DNA of 27,755 bases, from contig CAJUSJ010000052.1 in NCBI GenBank assembly GCA_910588865.1, positions 1-27,755 of the forward strand. Direction: 5' to 3'. Below the pieces are notes generated by a model. It had not been told where the DNA came from. It was given only the letters and a program-made list of their open reading frames with translations, and ran no database searches. This DNA comes from an uncultured Lachnospiraceae bacterium (lineage in GTDB: Bacteria > Bacillota > Clostridia > Lachnospirales > Lachnospiraceae). Within the stretch, counting starts at the first letter, position 1; each line of letters opens with the position of its first letter. The translations under genes were made by a program, and so were the position numbers. Below, piece after piece: positions 15,167 to 24,340 of the stretch.

Positions 15167-15170
15167 GATT

Positions 15171-16784
15171 TTATAATATTTCTATTTTACAGGAATGGTT
15201 TTTTGTTTCTCTGTTATAGCTGATCCCCACAGCCAGAATCCTGCCGGTATATTTTGGTACTTCTCCCAGTTTTCCTTTAAAGCGGAGAGCATAATTCTCA
15301 TCTTTGATCTGCTGGATTGCGTCATCTGGAGTGTGATCAATTTTTAACTCCAATATGATGGCGTCGGCAGCTTTATTTTCGGGATAAAAGATAAAATCCA
15401 CATACCCTTTTCCGGCCTTATCCTCCCGCTCTACCCGGTATTTGTCCCTTGCCGCCAGGTAGACCAGATTGACCACAGCAGACAATTCGGTTTCGCTGTT
15501 GCGGGAGAGTATGGGGGATTCCGTGTTGTGGGCATACTCAAAAATCTCAGCCATGGTCTCCGTGTCTCCGGCAATGGTGGCCTTCAGCATTCTGGCGGAT
15601 TCACGGGCAAGTCTGTGGACATATCCCAGACTTTCAGCAGATATCAGCAAGTCATTGAATTTCATCATCAGCTCTCTGTTTGGAATAGATACCTGGCCTG
15701 ACGCCTGGTCATAAGTTAAAAGGCCGTAGACTACCATAGCGGAACAAATCTGATTTCTTGCGCGCAATTGGCCAGCGGTTGCCGCATAACCCTCCAACTT
15801 TATTTCTACAGGTTCTCCGGCAGCCATGAGAGCCACATCGTCTCTCAGATCGTTCACATTATTTTGTATATAATAGAAAAGCTCATCATAAGGACCCGAA
15901 CTCGTCCAGTAATTGCTAATCTGATTGTTGGTCAGGGCGCAGACCACGGAGCGGGGATTGTACATTTTGCTTCCACCGGCGGTGTAGTAGCCGTCGTACC
16001 AAAGGGACAGCTCCTTTCTTTCGATTCTTGGATTCCCTGTATCTTCCACATAAATTTGATAAAGGTTATCAACTTCTCTGTCGTCAAATCCAAAAAACTC
16101 ACTGAACTTTACTTTGGTCGCCATGTCATACTCCAGGAACATGTTGAGCTCTGAGCCGCTTGTATGTTTGGCGATGGGAAGGATTCCGGTCATGTACACA
16201 AACTCCGCGTACACCTTTCCTTTTAACAGAGATTTCAGGAAAAGCAAATACGCTTTTTTGTCTTCTTCCTTTACAAAAGGCATGTAGAACAGGGCATCCC
16301 ATTCGTCGATAACAAAAATAAATTTATCTCCGGTCTTTTGAAAAACAGCAGTCAGAATATCCCAGGTAGAGTCTGAAATTTCAATTTCTAAATCAGGGTA
16401 AGCTATAGCCAAATCCTGATTGATTCCGTTCTGAAAACGGCTGATGTACTGAAGATATGTGGAACAGTCTCTGGGCACTTGGCTGAAATCAATATAGATT
16501 ACATGGTATTTATTCAAATAAGACCGGTAATGCTTACATCTGGAGATCTCCAGATTTTTAAAAATCTCTTCGGCATCCGCCGCTTTCCCAAAAAAGGTTC
16601 CTACCATGTTAGCCATGATCGTCTTTCCAAAGCGGCGAGGCCTTGTGATACAATAAAAACGCTCCTCTGTACCCAGGGCAAAAAGAAGTTCTTCAATCAG
16701 TTTTGATTTGTCAACGAAATATCTTCCGGATACCGCGGTTTTGTAAGATTCAAAGGGTACCTTGCTGTCCAAAAACATTCCCAT
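15171..16784 (-). CDS. AAA-ATPase_like/DUF1703 protein: ATPase fused to PD-(D/E)XK nuclease domain
   Basis: A 537-aa protein. The N-terminal AAA-ATPase_like domain has a Walker A-type TRPRRFGKT (residues 47-55) and a Walker B FIFVIDEWD (155-163). The C-terminal DUF1703 domain (about 430-537) carries GYVDFIFYP, IILELKID and a Gln-containing helix, the PD-(D/E)XK signature. The family is abundant in Lachnospiraceae and Bacteroidales, often in many copies, and its role is unknown; mobile or defence functions have been considered. AAGGAG lies 7 nt before the ATG. A decayed relative is found in two pieces at 25101-25309 and 26366-26962. The gene is flanked by remnants of two other accessory families. 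Confidence 0.92.
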   Translation of the reverse strand: MGMFLDSKVPFESYKTAVSGRYFVDKSKLIEELLFALGTEERFYCITRPRRFGKTIMANMVGTFFGKAADAEEIFKNLEISRCKHYRSYLNKYHVIYIDFSQVPRDCSTYLQYISRFQNGINQDLAIAYPDLEIEISDSTWDILTAVFQKTGDKFIFVIDEWDALFYMPFVKEEDKKAYLLFLKSLLKGKVYAEFVYMTGILPIAKHTSGSELNMFLEYDMATKVKFSEFFGFDDREVDNLYQIYVEDTGNPRIERKELSLWYDGYYTAGGSKMYNPRSVVCALTNNQISNYWTSSGPYDELFYYIQNNVNDLRDDVALMAAGEPVEIKLEGYAATAGQLRARNQICSAMVVYGLLTYDQASGQVSIPNRELMMKFNDLLISAESLGYVHRLARESARMLKATIAGDTETMAEIFEYAHNTESPILSRNSETELSAVVNLVYLAARDKYRVEREDKAGKGYVDFIFYPENKAADAIILELKIDHTPDDAIQQIKDENYALRFKGKLGEVPKYTGRILAVGISYNRETKNHSCKIEIL

Positions 16785-16816
16785 AGAATCGCTCCTTCTA
16801 TTCGGATTTGGGCTGA

Positions 16817-16921
16817 CTAAAAAATGTTTAAATGAAGATTCACCCGTTCTTCTCCTTTTTCAATTCCTTCTTCTTCCCCCTCATTCCGTATCGCTCTCGC
16901 AAAAGCCTCCTGATTACATTC
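16817..16921 (-). pseudogene. 3'-end remnant of an Rpn-family nuclease gene
   Basis: The minus strand encodes ECNQEAFARAIRNEG, then a Glu-rich helix and a stop. This closely matches residues near the C-terminus of the Rpn copy at 25323-26183 (EFNQEAFARAIRNEG) in both protein and DNA. Only about 35 codons survive, between the AAA-ATPase gene and the PD-(D/E)XK gene. Confidence 0.8.
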
Positions 16922-16950
16922 CATCCTTCTGTCATAAAGGAATATACCTC

Positions 16951-17844
16951 TTACAATTTCGCCCTGTACTCTTCCCACTTTTCTGTCGGGATATCCATGG
17001 CGGACATGGCCTGATCGGCAGTTAGTTTTAAGTTTGCCATCAGGCTTCTGATCGTCTCTATCAGCGTCTCCCGCGCCGTTTTCTGAATCGCGTTTTCTAC
17101 CGCGCTTTCAACCGCATTTTTCTTTTCTTCCTCAATCTCTTCCCGCATCAGCTCTTTCAAAGCGTCCCACATAACCCAATCCCTCCTTACCTCGTTATAC
17201 AACCCCTGATTCGCCGCGACACTTACCTGCAATACCGCCTCAATGTTATTTCTATCGCCTGGATCTGTCAGCTTCCCGGCATTCTCAAGGAACCCTTCCA
17301 CATCTTCTCTGCGGGCATCGGTTGAAAGCACCCGTAAACCGCGGTGGGTTTTCGGATCCAGACGTTTTGTCACAATGACCTGTGTATCAAATAATGTGGA
17401 GCCTTTGATATAGTATATTCCGCGAAAAGGCTCTTCGATAGTCATGCCCTGCCCTCTCAGCGCCTTGAACAGCTCTCTCGGATATCTGTCACGGACGAGG
17501 GATACTGTCACCTCCCGGGCCGGGATTTCATCCGCCCTGCCCTCCAAACCTTTATACAGGCAGGCATAGGCTATGGTTTTATAGTAGTCACTTATGGAGA
17601 GGCTGTCGTCAGGGCTTTTGTACTCCACCACATTATATGTCCTGAACATACGGCCGATTTCGTTCTTGATCGGAACATTTGCCACCTTTTTGATGATCAG
17701 CAGATCCATGCGCAGCGGTTCCTTGCTCAAATTATATTCCCGGTTAAACTCCAATACCTCCTTGTCAGATCCAAACTCCAGCTCGGCGGCACCATAAAAT
17801 CCGGAATGCCACTGGATCTTAGTGTTCTCAAGATTATTACCCAT
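16951..17844 (-). CDS. PD-(D/E)XK nuclease-fold protein of unknown role
   Basis: A 297-aa protein of a family common in Lachnospiraceae. An N-terminal nuclease-like core has Asp47 in RMDLLIIKK and the E-x-K pair Glu74/Lys76 in NVVEYKSPDD, followed by a helical IAYACLYKG. The middle (about 100-210) is mixed alpha/beta. The C-terminus is a Glu/Ala-rich helix with a conserved end SAMDIPTEKWEEYRAKL, similar in layout to Rpn transposase-like nucleases. Substrate and function are unknown. The gene has its own promoter at 17991-18020 and a leader of about 140 nt. A second copy of its last codons lies at 15107-15166. Confidence 0.82.
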   Translation of the reverse strand: MGNNLENTKIQWHSGFYGAAELEFGSDKEVLEFNREYNLSKEPLRMDLLIIKKVANVPIKNEIGRMFRTYNVVEYKSPDDSLSISDYYKTIAYACLYKGLEGRADEIPAREVTVSLVRDRYPRELFKALRGQGMTIEEPFRGIYYIKGSTLFDTQVIVTKRLDPKTHRGLRVLSTDARREDVEGFLENAGKLTDPGDRNNIEAVLQVSVAANQGLYNEVRRDWVMWDALKELMREEIEEEKKNAVESAVENAIQKTARETLIETIRSLMANLKLTADQAMSAMDIPTEKWEEYRAKL

Positions 17845-17990
17845 CCATTTCCTCCTGCTCTTTTGTTATTTTTAGGGATTTAAAAGCAGGATTTCAATAG
17901 AAAGATAAGAACTCTCAAAGATACAGCGTTTGCTGCGAAACCGGCTTTGCCTCTTTTCAGGACTGCCGCGGAAATCATTGCTTTGAGGAT

Positions 17991-18020
17991 ATTATAGCAC
18001 GGAATGGGGGAGTTGGGCAA
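17991..18020 (-). promoter_or_regulatory. Probable promoter of the PD-(D/E)XK gene
   Basis: Minus strand TTGCCC (18020-18015), an 18-nt spacer and perfect TATAAT (17996-17991). Start near 17984 leaves a leader of about 140 nt. Confidence 0.6.
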
Positions 18021-18196
18021 GGGGATTCTGAAAGATTATTTCCCTATTCCTTCCCTGTTGAAAAAAAGATAACAAAAAATTGATTTACGGCCCGCCGCAG
18101 AAGGATGGAAGGAGCAAGGGGGGAGAGGCGGTAAATTCAGCAAAAATACATAACTTACTTTTAAAAAGAAAAGAGTATTCTTGGTTTTTAGGCAAA

Positions 18197-18225
18197 TTGA
18201 CGTTACAACAAAGTACATTTAAAAT
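18197..18225 (+). promoter_or_regulatory. Promoter of the broken O-acetylation cluster
   Basis: Plus strand TTGACG (18197-18202), a 17-nt spacer and TAAAAT (18220-18225), followed by AGGAGG at 18247. The promoter and ribosome site remain near consensus although every gene behind them is broken. Confidence 0.75.
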
Positions 18226-18258
18226 GATTAATATATTATTATCTTTAGGAGGAAACCA

Positions 18259-18426
18259 ATGAAAAACATGAAAAAATAGGCCATGTTGTTTATGACGACC
18301 GCGTTTCTGGCCGGAGGAACAAGTACTGTCTGGGCAAAAGCTCCCCAGCCTGAAAGCGCGGCGGACATCAAAATGAAAAATGATAAAGTTTCTTTTATTT
18401 CCTATATGGTTATAGAAGAGAAATAA
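18259..18426 (+). pseudogene. Small exported-protein gene with amber stop at codon 7
   Basis: After AGGAGG and a 6-nt gap the frame reads MKNMKK, then TAG at 18277, then continues openly as AMLFMTTAFLAGGTSTVWAK and on to a TAA at 18424. Basic residues, a hydrophobic core and a VWA-K cleavage-like site make a normal signal peptide once the stop is ignored. The remaining 55-residue product is short, so it is probably also the stump of a larger secreted protein. It lies just before the MBOAT remnant and shares its promoter. I cannot name the family. Confidence 0.6.
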
Positions 18427-18427
18427 T

Positions 18428-19497
18428 ATGGTTTTCTCATCTATGATTTTTTTGTGGGTGTTCTTTCCAGTTACGCTGATTTCCTATTATCTGCTTTTAG
18501 CAACAAGGAAGCAGGAGATCGTGAATCTTCTGCTCCTTTTTATGAGCCTTCTCTTTTATACATTTGGAGAACCAAAATATATCCTATTGTTATTCATTAC
18601 CGTAGCGGTCAATTATTTTGGCGGTCTGCTCATAGAAAAGGCGGGGGAATCCAACTGGAAAAAGGCAGCTCTGACCGCAACCGTGGTTCTGGATCTTGGG
18701 ATACTGGGATATTTTAAGTATTACACCTTTGCCGCGGAAACATGGAACCTGCTCATGAAATGGGAGATTTTTTCCATAAAGCAGGTCGCGCTGCCTGTAG
18801 GGATCTCATTTTATACGTTTCAGGCGTTATCCTATGTAATTGACCTTTATCGGGGAAAATGCGGTGTACAGCGCTCCTTCTATAAATTATTACTGTATAT
18901 TTCTTTTTTCCACAGCTTATCGCTGGCCCCATCGTACGCTATCAGAGTATTGAGGCACAGATTGATCAGCGCCGCGTAGATTTTAATAAATTCAGCGAAG
19001 GGACAGCGCGATTTATTGCTGGTCTGGGGATGGAGGAACCTTTAGGTGTGATCGCCCAGCAGACAGGTGAGACGATGGAAACAGGGGAAGGGACATTTGA
19101 GGAGAGCGGAACCCGGAGGGGAGATCTGCAGAAGCTTGCCAGCCTGAATGGAGCCTACGACAGCCAGGAGTACACGCTGGTACCGGCACCGGAATACGAA
19201 ACCACAAAGGCTATCCGGGACAATAATGATGAGGTAATCTGGGAAAGCGGTATTTCCCGCAATCCCCAGTGTCTCTCTGTATCCCTGTACCTGACAGGTG
19301 ATTCCTTTCGCTGGAACGCGGGGGCCTATCTGCAGGAGGCAGCAAAAGAGAGCGTAGTCACATCCCGCTATTATTTTGATACAGATGATCTTGTCGCGCG
19401 GGAACCGGATGTCTTTATCTATATGATCGCGGAACGGTATCTTCATGAACTGTCCGTAATTCCCGGTTACAATACCATGGCGCTTCAGATACAGTGA
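18428..19497 (+). pseudogene. MBOAT acyltransferase remnant fused to a DHHW/AlgJ-like C-terminus
   Basis: The first 160 codons are the N-terminal membrane part of an AlgI/DltB-like MBOAT O-acyltransferase (MVFSSMIFLWVFFPV, several hydrophobic segments, YFKYYTF, LPVGISFYTFQALSYVID). At about 18909 one base is missing after a T-run; the other frame continues with PQLIAGPIVRYQSIEAQID up to FIAGLG. There the sequence jumps directly into the C-terminal half of a DHHW/AlgJ-like protein (IAQQTG, YDSQEY, LYLTGDSF, VTSRYYFD, MIAERYLHEL). About half of MBOAT, including its catalytic His region, and the N-terminal half of the AlgJ-like protein have been deleted. Intact pairs O-acetylate exported polysaccharides. 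Confidence 0.83.
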
Positions 19498-19526
19498 TTT
19501 AGTGTTTTTATTGGAGGACTATAACT

Positions 19527-20259
19527 ATGAGAAAAAGAAAAAACTTGTGGAAAAATATATCATTATTCGCGGCATGCTTTGTAATGTGGGGCGGGCTGTC
19601 AGCTACCAGGGCCTACCCGGACAGAGCAGCTGATTGATTATATGGCGCGGCATGCGCCGGAAATCTCCGTTGTATATCCCGGCGAGGCCCTCAAAGCCGC
19701 AAAAAATACTTACGAGGGGGTTGATGCTTTGTATTATAAATCCGATACCCACTGGAACCAGGTAGGCGGTTATGTGGGGGCAATGGAATTGATAAAGACC
19801 ATTGCCCAGCAGACCGGATATACGTGGGAGGACCAACCCAGAACTTTTGCGTTCGCGGGCATGAGGCCGGGGGATCTGCAGGTCATGGCCGGACTGGACG
19901 CTTCTTACGACAGCCAGGAGTATAGCCAAGTACCAATGCCGACATTTGAGAGCACAAGACAAATTTTAAATGACAAGCATACTGATATGCTCTGGGAATG
20001 TGGCAAAAGTCTTGATGAAAACTGTCTTCCCCTGTCTGTATATGTGACAGGGGACTCCTTCCGGGCAGGCGTAAGTATGAATCTGAAGGAAGCATTCGCG
20101 GACTGGGTTATCACATCACGCTACTATTTTGACACAGAAGATTTCGTTATGCGGGAACCGGATGTCTTTGTCTATATGATCGCGGAACGGTTTCTCCACG
20201 AGCTGTCAGTGCTTCCAGGTTATAATACCATGCCGCCGCAGATGCCGGAGGTTCCGTAA
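19527..20259 (+). pseudogene. DHHW/AlgJ-like protein with internal deletion and frameshift
   Basis: It starts after GGAGG with a signal peptide (MRKRKNLWKNISLFAACFVM..) and hits a stop at about 19635. A different frame resumes at TRTEQLIDYMARHAPEISVV and runs to 20259 with YYKSDTHWNQVGG, the DHxW-like motif of the family, and VYVTGDSF. The middle that should hold GKDGWLFY-type and IKFVMMIAP-type motifs is absent; such a piece exists on its own at 24716-24985. Its C-terminal half is clearly homologous to that of the fused remnant upstream, so the locus once carried two AlgJ-like genes behind the MBOAT gene, as in some exopolysaccharide acetylation clusters. Confidence 0.82.
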
Positions 20260-20317
20260 ACACCGGAACAGATTGCTGAATAGACGACGCGGCGGCAGGG
20301 CCTGGGGCCAGTTCCCC

Positions 20318-22309
20318 TTATTCCTCCAAAACGACAGCCCCATTTTCCACATGCTTTCTCTCCATGGCATGCCGCAGCTTCCGGTTCTCCACGGTGTCAA
20401 ATATAATGGAAAAATCGTAGTCTTCCGGGTACAGCTTCTCGGCGGCCACCACAAGTTTCACCCTCTTGTGGTTTATCCAGATTTTCTTTCCCGGCAGCTG
20501 AACCTGGAGGACTCCTTTGGGGTCCGCCTTCCCGCACACGATGCCGATCTTCTTGTCCGGATACACCATGACACTGTCCCCGGGCTGATATTTGTCAGCG
20601 TCCTCCTGCTTTATCGCCCCTTGTTTTCGTTTTTGGATCCCCGGTCCTTTCTCTCTTGCCAGCGTCCCGCCTTCCCCAAAATCCATCCCATCCGGTATCT
20701 GGTCTTTATAAGCGGCCTTTACGGCGGTCCGAAGCATATGGCCGGGCATACCCAGCTTTCTGGCAATATAGAGGGCGCAGCTCTCCCCCGCCTCCCCCGG
20801 CACCAGCCGGTAAAGAGGTTTTAAGCTTTCCTTGTCAAATGTCATCCTGGCGTTGATCACATTTTTCTGATCCTGGGCATAGGTCTTCACCTCTGGATAA
20901 TGGGTGGTCACCAAAAACATGGCCCCGCTTTCCCTAAGTTCCTCCAATATGGCGATGGCCAGGCCCATGCCCTCTGTAGGGTCTGTGCCTGATCCCAGTT
21001 CATCCATAATCACCAGGCTTTCCCTGTCCACATGCCTTAAAATCTCAAGGACATTGGCGATGTGGGCGGAAAATGTGGACAAATTCTCGGAAAGGCTCTG
21101 CCCGTCGCCGATGTCGCACAGATATTGGCTGTTCATGCAGATCTTTGCCCCGCGGCAGGCTACATGGAGGCCGCACTGGGCCATAAGGGCATTCAAAGCC
21201 ACTGTCTTAATGGCCACCGTCTTACCTCCTGTGTTGGGTCCGGTTATGACCATGCCCTGGACTTGGCCGCCAAGCTCCAGGGACAGAGGAACACAGACCT
21301 TCTTATCCATCAGGGGATGCCGCCCCTCTTCTATCACAAGCTTCCGGTCCGTGTTAATCTGGGGCTCTGTGCCGTCGTATTCCAGGCTGAACTTGCCCTT
21401 GGAGAAGATAAAGTCCAGCTTCTCTATCATGCTTATGTTCTGTTCCATCACCGGAGCCTGATCCGCCGCCAGCCCTGTCAGCACATACAAAATCCGCCGC
21501 TCCTCATTTTCCGCCTCAATCCGCAAAAGTTCCAACTCTTCATAAATCTTTGCCACTGCTGTTGGTTCCATAAACAAAGTGCCCCCTGTGGCCGATTTGT
21601 CAATAACGCTGCCGCTTACGCGGAATTTATATTCTTTTTTCACAGGAACACACAAACGGCCATTGCGGAATGTGCAGAAGCTGTCGGACATACAGTCCTT
21701 ATTTGCCCGTATAACAGAATCCGCTTTCTCCCTCATCCGGTTTTGGAGCCTGTCTATGTCTTCCCTGAGAGATTTTAGGAGCCTGGAAGCCCCGTCCTCC
21801 ACTTTTCCGTTCCGGATCTGCTGCCGGATGCTGTCCCTCAGCTCCTCCAGACAGTCCAGGTTCTCGTCATAATACGCCAGGGGAATCTGCTGCTGCCTGC
21901 ATCGGGTCAGATAATCCTTGAGACGCATAACCGCCGTCAGGGCCAGCTCGATCTCCTCAAGCTGGGCTGGAGTCAGACATTCCCCTTTGGCCGCCATGGC
22001 AAAACGTTCCCTGATGCCGCTCATGGATACCAGCGGCGGATTTCCCCAGCTCTCTATGATCTTCCTGGCCTGGGTAGTCTCCCTCAGCCGCGCAAGCAGT
22101 TCATTTTCACAAAGACAGGGGACCGCGCTAAAAATCCTCTCCTTCGCCTGGTCTGTCAGAGCCATGGAAGCCCAGATAGCCTTGATCTTGTCAAATTCCA
22201 GGGAACGTTCGGTGTTAGTGAAAAGCCCGTGGCCTGGCTGCTGTTTTGGATGCGTGGGGGTTACTTTCTCTGTACTTATCATTTTTCTCATTTCCTTTCT
22301 TAAATCCAT
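20318..22309 (-). CDS. MutS2-like ATPase without Smr domain
   Basis: A 663-aa MutS-superfamily ATPase. The N-terminal MutS2-type core and lever region (LEFDKIKAIWASMAL start) is followed by the ABC ATPase domain with Walker A GPNTGGKT near residue 340, and Walker B VIMDELGSGTDPTEG near 420, then THYPEVK. A KOW-like strand region (QPGDSVMVYPDKKIGIV) ends the protein, where canonical MutS2 (about 780 aa) would continue into an Smr endonuclease. This may be a non-nuclease paralogue of MutS2, whose relatives act on recombination intermediates or stalled ribosomes. Starts at 22309, 22291 or 22282 are possible; AAGGA lies best for 22282. The gene is conserved-looking amid decayed neighbours and has a 360-nt leader. 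Confidence 0.88.
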   Translation of the reverse strand: MDLRKEMRKMISTEKVTPTHPKQQPGHGLFTNTERSLEFDKIKAIWASMALTDQAKERIFSAVPCLCENELLARLRETTQARKIIESWGNPPLVSMSGIRERFAMAAKGECLTPAQLEEIELALTAVMRLKDYLTRCRQQQIPLAYYDENLDCLEELRDSIRQQIRNGKVEDGASRLLKSLREDIDRLQNRMREKADSVIRANKDCMSDSFCTFRNGRLCVPVKKEYKFRVSGSVIDKSATGGTLFMEPTAVAKIYEELELLRIEAENEERRILYVLTGLAADQAPVMEQNISMIEKLDFIFSKGKFSLEYDGTEPQINTDRKLVIEEGRHPLMDKKVCVPLSLELGGQVQGMVITGPNTGGKTVAIKTVALNALMAQCGLHVACRGAKICMNSQYLCDIGDGQSLSENLSTFSAHIANVLEILRHVDRESLVIMDELGSGTDPTEGMGLAIAILEELRESGAMFLVTTHYPEVKTYAQDQKNVINARMTFDKESLKPLYRLVPGEAGESCALYIARKLGMPGHMLRTAVKAAYKDQIPDGMDFGEGGTLAREKGPGIQKRKQGAIKQEDADKYQPGDSVMVYPDKKIGIVCGKADPKGVLQVQLPGKKIWINHKRVKLVVAAEKLYPEDYDFSIIFDTVENRKLRHAMERKHVENGAVVLEE

Positions 22310-22421
22310 GCCGGAATGGCATTTCGTGTTTTACAACTGCCGGGAAATGATCCGTGCTGACAAAGAACGCAAATACAGAGAGTCCCCCTGTCCCGCGGGA
22401 TGACATCAGGGTTTGGCCTCG

Positions 22422-22464
22422 GATGAAAAAAAGCATGACCATACAGCCATGCCTGCTTTTCATC
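22422..22464 (-). terminator. Terminator-like hairpin inside the MutS2-like leader
   Basis: On the minus strand GATGAAAA and GCATG pair with CATGC and TTTTCATC, with seven T directly after the CATGC arm. It lies between the promoter at 22679-22707 and the start codon, so it may be an attenuator. The rest of the leader shows no T-box or riboswitch that I recognise. Confidence 0.5.
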
Positions 22465-22678
22465 TATTCTCTAAAATATCTTTCGGACAATGCCGCCTCT
22501 CTAAATCTAAAAGGGCATGCCTATAAAAGCATCTGTAAGTCGGATATGGGGACAGACTGGGAGCGTAAATCGCTTGCCTCGCGACAGATCTTGCTTCCCC
22601 GGCAAATATTCAGTTTGCGCTTATCTCCGCTTTCACAATGCTTGACATACACTTACCTCTTTCTTCTTTGATGATCCT

Positions 22679-22707
22679 ATCATATCTCAAAGGGAGAGGG
22701 ATGTCAA
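22679..22707 (-). promoter_or_regulatory. Promoter of the MutS2-like gene
   Basis: Minus strand TTGACA (22707-22702), a 17-nt spacer and TATGAT (22684-22679). Start near 22672. An 8-bp inverted repeat CTTGACAT/ATGTCAAG spans from 22641 to 22708 and includes the -35 box. Confidence 0.75.
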
Positions 22708-22746
22708 GTGTATAACCACAAAGTCCATCTGAAAGAAACTCTTTAC

Positions 22747-22863
22747 GTTACTGATCAGTCACGAACCAATACCGTTATGGGGGCCAAAGCATATGCCCCA
22801 TTGCCGCAGGCAATTTTCAATGGGCATAAGCGGTTACATTCACAGGTACCTGCGGACAGTAAT
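22747..22863. mobile_element. MITE-like element, copy 2, inverted relative to copy 1
   Basis: A 117-bp unit with ends GTTACTG and CAGTAAT. Read on the minus strand it has the same architecture as copy 1: TTACTGT at the start, a GAAAATTGCCTGCGGCAATGG core against GAAAATCGCCTGCGGCGATGG in copy 1, CTTTGGC against TCTGGC after the hairpin, and CAGTAAC at the end. The hairpin bases differ but pairing is kept (ATGCCC/GGGCAT; ATTGCC/GGCAAT). No clear target duplication remains. It lies between the MutS2-like promoter and the DUF4143 ATPase. Confidence 0.75.
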
Positions 22864-23013
22864 CTTTTTTGTAAATCTATTTCAAGTAAATTCAAACCCT
22901 TTTTCTTAAATTACCGTGCAAAAAGTGTTGTTAATTACATATTTTCATTGTTTTTTTGTATTTTCGTGATATGCTATTACGGAAGTGCTTTAAAATACTG
23001 TCAGGAGGTTTCT

Positions 23014-24318
23014 ATGTACCGCACAGCTATCACCGCCCTTCATCAATGGAAAAACAGCGCTTACCGAAAGCCTCTGATTATTCAGGGAGCAAGACAGGTG
23101 GGCAAAACCTGGATTATGCGGGAATTTGGCCAGCAGGCCTATGAGAACACCGTGTACATCAACTTCGATTCTAACTCCAGAATGTCAGGCCTTTTTGAAT
23201 CCGACCTTGACCCTGCCCGCCTGATCCTGGGACTGGAACTGTATATTGGACATAAGATCAACCCTGATAACACTTTACTCATTTTTGACGAAGTCCAGGA
23301 AGTTCCCAGAGCCTTATCCAGTCTGAAATATTTTTGTGAAAACGCGCCTCAGTACCACATTGTCTGAGCAGGTTCCCTTCTTGGGATCGCGCTTCACAAG
23401 GGCACCTCATTTCCTGTGGGAAAAGTAGATTTCCTGAAACTGTTCCCCCTGTCTTTTAAAGAATTTCTGACAGCATGCGGACATCCGCAGTTCTCCACTC
23501 TTCTTGATCATCAGGATTTTCAGATGATTACCGCTTTCCGGCAGACTTACATCGACATGCTGAAGCAATACTATTTTGTAGGGGGAATGCCGGAAGCGGT
23601 TGCTCATTTCGTGGAAAACCGGGATTTTAATCAGGTTCGTTATATCCAAAAACGGATCCTTGATGCCTATGAACAGGATTTTTCCAAACACGCGCCCAAC
23701 GAAATCGTTCCCCGGCCGCGGATGCTTTGGAACAGCATTCCCTCCCAACTAGCTAAGGAAAACAGAAAATTCGTCTACGGTCTGGTGCGGGAAGGTGCCC
23801 GGGCAAAGGACTATGAAACCGCCATCCTGTGGCTTACCGACTGTGGTCTGATTCACAAAGTCAGCCGGATCACCTCTCCTGGTCTGCCATTGAAGGCTTA
23901 TGAAGACTTAAAGGCTTTCAAATTGTTTCTCTTAGATGTGGGACTTTTGGGTTCCATGACCGGACTCCGCCAGGAGATTCTGCTGGACGGCAATGATCTT
24001 TTTACAGAATTTAAAGGAGCTTTGACTGAGCAGTTTGTACTCCAACAGCTTGTAACAGACACCGGACTGGATATCTATTACTACACAAATGACCGCAATT
24101 CCCGCAAAATTGACTTTCTCATCGACAATGGCAGGCAAGTGATTCCTGTGGAGGTGAAAGTGCGGCTCAACCTAAAAGCCAAAAGTCTGAAAACTTACCG
24201 TGAAAAATACCACCCCGCCCTGGCTGTCCGCGTCTCTATGGCGGATTGTAAATGGGAGGAAGGGCTTTTGAATCTACCGCTTTATGGAGTGGGGGAGATG
24301 GGGAAGATGTTGGTGTGA
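23014..24318 (+). pseudogene. DUF4143 AAA_14 ATPase interrupted by one in-frame TGA
   Basis: A 435-codon frame. The ATPase part has Walker A QGARQVGKT near residue 26 and Walker B LLIFDEVQ near 90. The C-terminal DUF4143 part has a PD-(D/E)XK-like IDFLIDNG..VIPVEVK near 370. Frame and similarity are continuous on both sides of TGA at 23365, which replaces the Cys of the usual IVCAGSLLG motif (Sensor region). No other damage is visible, so the stop is recent, or else an error. AGGAGG lies 5 nt before the ATG, and TTGTTT-16-TATGCT (22948-22975) may be its promoter. Family role is unknown. Confidence 0.85.
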
Positions 24319-24340
24319 TGTCATAGTTTTCGTGTCTTTA

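Noticed and set aside
22310..22672. T-box or known riboswitch in the MutS2-like leader
   Set aside because: No GGGTGG-like T-box sequence, specifier loop or recognisable aptamer core was found; only a terminator-like hairpin is visible.
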